Position numbers and translations under genes: made by a program
Notes under the pieces: generated by a model
The model's database searches: none
Told to the model about the DNA's origin: nothing
The model's input: only the letters and a program-made list of their open reading frames with translations
Shown here: positions 5,660 through 9,430 of the stretch, piece after piece
How positions within the stretch are numbered: the first letter of the stretch is position 1
How the letters are laid out: each line of letters opens with the position of its first letter
DNA from: Bacteroidales bacterium H10
Lineage (GTDB): Bacteria; Bacteroidota; Bacteroidia; Bacteroidales; Muribaculaceae
Assembly (NCBI GenBank): GCA_001701295.1
Contig: DAAV01000116.1
Coordinates: forward strand, 182-9,611
DNA: 9,430 nucleotides
Direction: 5' to 3'

Positions 5660-8600
5660 ATGAACGTACTTGGACTTGATCTTGGAACCACATCTATAGG
5701 ATGGGCCTTAATTGAGATTGATGATAATAATAATCCCGTTTCAATATTAGGAATGGGCAGTCGTATAATCCCATATAGCGACGACACTACTGCAGCCGAT
5801 TTCTCCAAAGGACGTGGAGAAAGTCCTTGTGCGGAACGAACGCGGTGCCGGCAGATGAGGAGAAATTTAGACCGTTTCCAGTTGCATCGGGAACAACTTA
5901 AAAAACTGTTGGTTGAAATTGGAATGATCGATTCACATTTCAGATTATCACCGGCAAGTCCGTTGGAAGTATGGAAATCAAGAGCTGACGCTGCTACTCC
6001 CGGCACAAGACTTTCCTTGGAAAATCTGGCGGCAGTGTTGTTTCATATAAATCATCGGCGGGGATACAAGCATGCCAAATCAGATCTTGGTGATTCCAAT
6101 CAGACCGATTATGTCGCTAAAATCAATGATCGTTATTTAGAGATGCAAGAAACGGGCGAAACCGTCGGTCAATATTTCTATGCCAAACTCAAGGAATCAG
6201 AAGTAATTAATCCCAATGGCAAAAGATATTATACATATCGCGTAAAAGAGAAAGTGTGTCCCCGCAAAGCTTATGAAGAGGAGGTGGACAGTATTTTAAA
6301 GGTTCAAAGCGAATTTTATCCGGAGATACTGACGGAAGAGAATCAGATCGCGATCAAACAGATTATTTTCTATCAGCGACCTTTGAAGTCTTGCAAAAAT
6401 CTTGTGTCTTTCTGTGAATTTGAACGTCGTGAGTTTCTTAACAAAAGAGGGAAGAAGGTAGAAAGCGGACCTAAAGTCACTCCCCGCACATCTCCCTTAG
6501 CTCAGGTCTGCAGAATATATGAATCCATCAATAATATAAAACTTGTTAATTCTCGGCTTCGAAGCAGAAAATCAGATCATCTCCCGTCACTTTTTGATGA
6601 TCCGGCTTCTGCTCCGAAGGGAGCCCGCAAACTTATGCCTGAGTATATTTTTACGGATGAGGAAAGAGACAGGATTTTTGATTTTCTCAATACAAATGAG
6701 AAAATGACAGAGAAGGATCTTCTTAAGATTTTAGGTCTGACATCTGATGACGGGTACAAATCAGATAAAGCACTCGGCAAAGGAATTCAGGGCAATACGA
6801 CCCGATGTCAGATTGCCAAAGCTCTCGGAAACTGTCCGAACAGGAATAAATTTCTGAGCTTTGAGATTTCTGAGGAGATCCCGGCCTCTAATCCTGATGT
6901 TGATAAAAACACCGGCGAGATACTTCCGCGTGTAGCTTCTTTCTTTACACGACAGCCTTTTTATATGTTGTGGCATACACTATATTCCATCAATGACAAG
7001 GATGAACTGTTCAAGGTTCTGTCAGAGAAATTTGGAATCAGTGATACTGAAACGTTGAACCGTCTTTATGCTCTTGATTTTGTAAAGGCCGGTTATGCCA
7101 ATAAATCTGCAAAATTTATCCGCAAACTCTTGCCATTGTTAAAGAAAGGGCTGAAGTACAGTGATGCGTGTGTGGTGCTTGGCATAAATCATAGCAATAG
7201 CCTGACGAAGGATGAAAATAATAAAAGAGAATTACAACACCATCTCAAGTCTATTCATAAAGGAGAACTACGGCAACCGGTAGTTGAGAAAATACTCAAT
7301 CAGACGGTCAATGTCGTAAATGCCATTATTGACGAGTACGGCGTAATAGATGAAGTTCGCGTGGAACTGGCACGCGAACTGAAAAGAGATAAGGAAGGCC
7401 GCGAAAAAATGGCACAGGATATTTCGCGGCTTGAACGTGAGAACAAGGCTTTGGAAAAAGAGGTTGCGGAATTGGATATTCTGCCTACGCGTCGGCGTAT
7501 TCAGAAAATGAAAATGCTGAAGGAGACGGAAAATAAATGTATGTATTGCGGAAAGCCAATTACACCTTATCAGTTCATAGAGGGACATGGATATGATATA
7601 GAGCATATAATTCCTCGTTCAAGGATGTTTGATGACAGCCTGGCCAATAAGGTATGCGCATGTAGGGAGTGTAATGCCTCCAAAGGTGCAATGACGGCAT
7701 TCGATTTTATGAAGTCGAGAGGAGAGCATGAATTTAATTCCTACCTTGACCGTGTAGAGGATTTATATAAAAACAATAGGATTTCGAGAGGTAAACGCGA
7801 TAGGCTTCTGATGTCGGGCTCGGCAATTCCAGAGAATTTTATTGAGAGAGATTTACGGGAGACCCAGTATATCTCTCGTAAATCCAAGGAAATACTTTCT
7901 GGCGTGATCCGTAATGTATATGCTTCTTCCGGAAGGGTAACTGACTTTTTCCGACATGCCTGGGGATATGACACGATTCTGCACGATATCAACTTTCCGC
8001 GATATGAAAGTGCCGGATTGACCGAGGTAGTGGAATATGAGACTCATGGTCAGAAACATACGGCACGCCGAATCAGAGACTGGTCGAAACGTAAGGATCA
8101 CAGACACCATGCGCTGGACGCTTTGGTGGTAGCCTTGACGCGCCAGGGGTACATACAGCGTCTTAATACTCTGAATGCTTTGTCCGAAGTTGATGAAGAC
8201 TCGGCCGAATGGCATGGCCTGGATAAATGGGCAGCCGAAAGACCGCATATAGATCGGGCAACGGTTGTAAAAGCTTTGGAAGAAGTGGCGGTATCGTTTA
8301 AATCAGGTAAAAAACTGACGACACCGGGGAAGCGATATATCCGCAAAAACGGTAAACGAATATGCGTGCAGACAGGAATTGTGATTCCTCGTGCTCCGCT
8401 GCATAAGGAGACAGTTTACGGACGTATAAAGGTTGACGATGGTGAAAAGAAATTGAAATTTGCTCTTGACAATCTTGACCTCATAAAAAATATTGATATT
8501 CGTAGGCAACTTGAACTGCGGTTGCGGCAGAATGACGGAGACAAGAAAAAAACTTTAAAGGAGCTTAAGAAAAATCCCATAGAGATCAATGGCTGCACTG

Positions 8601-9430
8601 TAGAAAGCATCGGATGTTACCGCGAAGAGATTGTTGTAAAATATCCCGTTGAATCAATCGTGTATAAAGATCTGCGTTATATTGTGGATGCGCATATACG
8701 GAAGATCTTAGAGACTCGGTTTGGAGAAGTCGGGAATGTGGATAAAGAGTTCGTGAAAAGTCTCTCAGAACGACCATTATATTCGGATAAGGCTTGTAAG
8801 CAACGAATCAGGACAGTAAGACTGTTTTCCGGTATCAAGATGTCGACTATGGCCGGAGTGCGCAAAGATGATCATGGCAAAATAGTCGGATATGCACAGA
8901 AACGCAATAATCATCATGTGGCCTTTTATAGAAACCCCGATGGCAAGATCGTGGAATCAGTGGTGAGCTTTTGGGATTGTGTCAAGCGGAAAAATGCCGG
9001 TTTGCCATCTATAATCAAGAAACCGAATGATGCCTGGGATACTCTTGTTGCGATGGGAGACTCGGATTGCGTGGAAGAGATTGCAAAGATTTTTCCTCCT
9101 GTCGGCAGTGAGTTTGTGATGTCACTGCAACGCAACGAAATGGTAGTGCTCGGCATGTCGGATGATGAATGGAATGATGCTGTCGCGTCTCGAGATAGGC
9201 GCATTATCAATCGGCATCTTTATAGGGTATGGAAGTTGTCCTTAGGTGTGTATTGCTTTAAATACCACACAAACACTACGGCAGCCATAGAGGATGGCGA
9301 CAAGGAAATAAAACAATACTATATAATTAAGTCGATATCTTCTTTAGCTGCTTTGCATCCTCGGAAAGTATCGATATCGATATTGGGTAAGCTTAATCTT
9401 CTCTCCGATGATAAAGAAAACATTATGTTT
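5660..9430 (+). CDS. cas9: CRISPR-associated endonuclease Cas9, type II-C-like (3' end beyond the window)
   Basis: RNA-guided DNA endonuclease; HNH cuts the strand paired to the crRNA and RuvC the other. 1257 codons are readable with no stop or frameshift. RuvC-I is VLGLDLGTTSIGWAL (3-17) with D7. An arginine-rich bridge helix follows (about 56-80, ERTRCRQMRRNL). The REC lobe spans roughly 90-545 and includes NKSAKFIRKLLPLLKKGLKY (481-500), a II-C-like pattern. RuvC-II is VRVELARELK (566-575) with E569. HNH has YDIEHIIPRS (645-654) with H649 and N663, framed by cysteine pairs C627/C630 and C668/C671 (likely zinc). RuvC-III is DHRHHALDALVVAL (813-826) with H817 and D820. The rest is wedge and PAM-interacting region. 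Bacteroidetes II-C proteins often have about 1400-1500 residues, so some 150-250 may be missing. The ATG at 5660 fits the canonical N terminus exactly. The divergent tracrRNA upstream supports an active system. Confidence 0.96.
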   Translation, partial: MNVLGLDLGTTSIGWALIEIDDNNNPVSILGMGSRIIPYSDDTTAADFSKGRGESPCAERTRCRQMRRNLDRFQLHREQLKKLLVEIGMIDSHFRLSPASPLEVWKSRADAATPGTRLSLENLAAVLFHINHRRGYKHAKSDLGDSNQTDYVAKINDRYLEMQETGETVGQYFYAKLKESEVINPNGKRYYTYRVKEKVCPRKAYEEEVDSILKVQSEFYPEILTEENQIAIKQIIFYQRPLKSCKNLVSFCEFERREFLNKRGKKVESGPKVTPRTSPLAQVCRIYESINNIKLVNSRLRSRKSDHLPSLFDDPASAPKGARKLMPEYIFTDEERDRIFDFLNTNEKMTEKDLLKILGLTSDDGYKSDKALGKGIQGNTTRCQIAKALGNCPNRNKFLSFEISEEIPASNPDVDKNTGEILPRVASFFTRQPFYMLWHTLYSINDKDELFKVLSEKFGISDTETLNRLYALDFVKAGYANKSAKFIRKLLPLLKKGLKYSDACVVLGINHSNSLTKDENNKRELQHHLKSIHKGELRQPVVEKILNQTVNVVNAIIDEYGVIDEVRVELARELKRDKEGREKMAQDISRLERENKALEKEVAELDILPTRRRIQKMKMLKETENKCMYCGKPITPYQFIEGHGYDIEHIIPRSRMFDDSLANKVCACRECNASKGAMTAFDFMKSRGEHEFNSYLDRVEDLYKNNRISRGKRDRLLMSGSAIPENFIERDLRETQYISRKSKEILSGVIRNVYASSGRVTDFFRHAWGYDTILHDINFPRYESAGLTEVVEYETHGQKHTARRIRDWSKRKDHRHHALDALVVALTRQGYIQRLNTLNALSEVDEDSAEWHGLDKWAAERPHIDRATVVKALEEVAVSFKSGKKLTTPGKRYIRKNGKRICVQTGIVIPRAPLHKETVYGRIKVDDGEKKLKFALDNLDLIKNIDIRRQLELRLRQNDGDKKKTLKELKKNPIEINGCTVESIGCYREEIVVKYPVESIVYKDLRYIVDAHIRKILETRFGEVGNVDKEFVKSLSERPLYSDKACKQRIRTVRLFSGIKMSTMAGVRKDDHGKIVGYAQKRNNHHVAFYRNPDGKIVESVVSFWDCVKRKNAGLPSIIKKPNDAWDTLVAMGDSDCVEEIAKIFPPVGSEFVMSLQRNEMVVLGMSDDEWNDAVASRDRRIINRHLYRVWKLSLGVYCFKYHTNTTAAIEDGDKEIKQYYIIKSISSLAALHPRKVSISILGKLNLLSDDKENIMF

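Noticed and set aside
5569..6006. 145-codon minus-strand frame overlapping the cas9 start (anti-CRISPR or regulator candidate)
   Set aside because: Most of it is the complement of the conserved RuvC-I and bridge-helix coding sequence; no promoter or recognisable fold supports it.

Overview
The window looks like a Bacteroidales (Bacteroidetes) chromosome segment, possibly Muribaculaceae-like, though the family is only a guess. The grounds are the protein families, the absence of clear Shine-Dalgarno sites before the genes, and several matches to the Bacteroidetes sigma-ABfr promoter form (TTTG about 20 nt before TAnnTTTG). Left to right it holds: the 5' part of dnaX (minus strand, cut by the window edge); an AMP-forming acyl-CoA synthetase (minus); a divergent intergenic region; a single family-61 glycosyltransferase gene (plus) lying between two copies of a ~120-bp direct repeat; a flavin-reductase-like FMN-binding protein (minus); a tracrRNA gene (minus); and a long cas9 gene (plus) that runs off the right edge after 1257 codons.

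The most informative part is 5252-9430. cas9 encodes a large type II-C-like Cas9 with all RuvC and HNH catalytic residues visible and no internal stop, so it appears intact as far as it can be read. The 408-bp gap before it, which contains no protein-coding gene, holds a complete divergent tracrRNA gene on the minus strand: a promoter (TTTG, 20-nt spacer, TACCTTTG), an anti-repeat, a nexus (AAGGATTATTCCG) and a strong intrinsic terminator (13-bp stem, TCTTTTT). The promoter is overlaid by two nested perfect inverted repeats (17-bp and 9-bp arms) and three ATGCAAA/TTTGCAT heptamers, an operator-like arrangement between the tracrRNA and cas9 start regions. No CRISPR array or adaptation gene is in the window; by analogy with II-C loci, the cas9 3' end, cas1, cas2 and the array probably lie beyond the right edge.

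The second unusual feature is the glycosyltransferase segment. The gene stands alone, outside any visible polysaccharide cluster. It is visibly lower in G+C than dnaX and the synthetase, and it has direct repeats on both sides, which suggests a cassette that was gained or could be lost by recombination. The left-hand genes (dnaX, acyl-CoA synthetase) and the flavin reductase look like ordinary housekeeping or metabolic genes.
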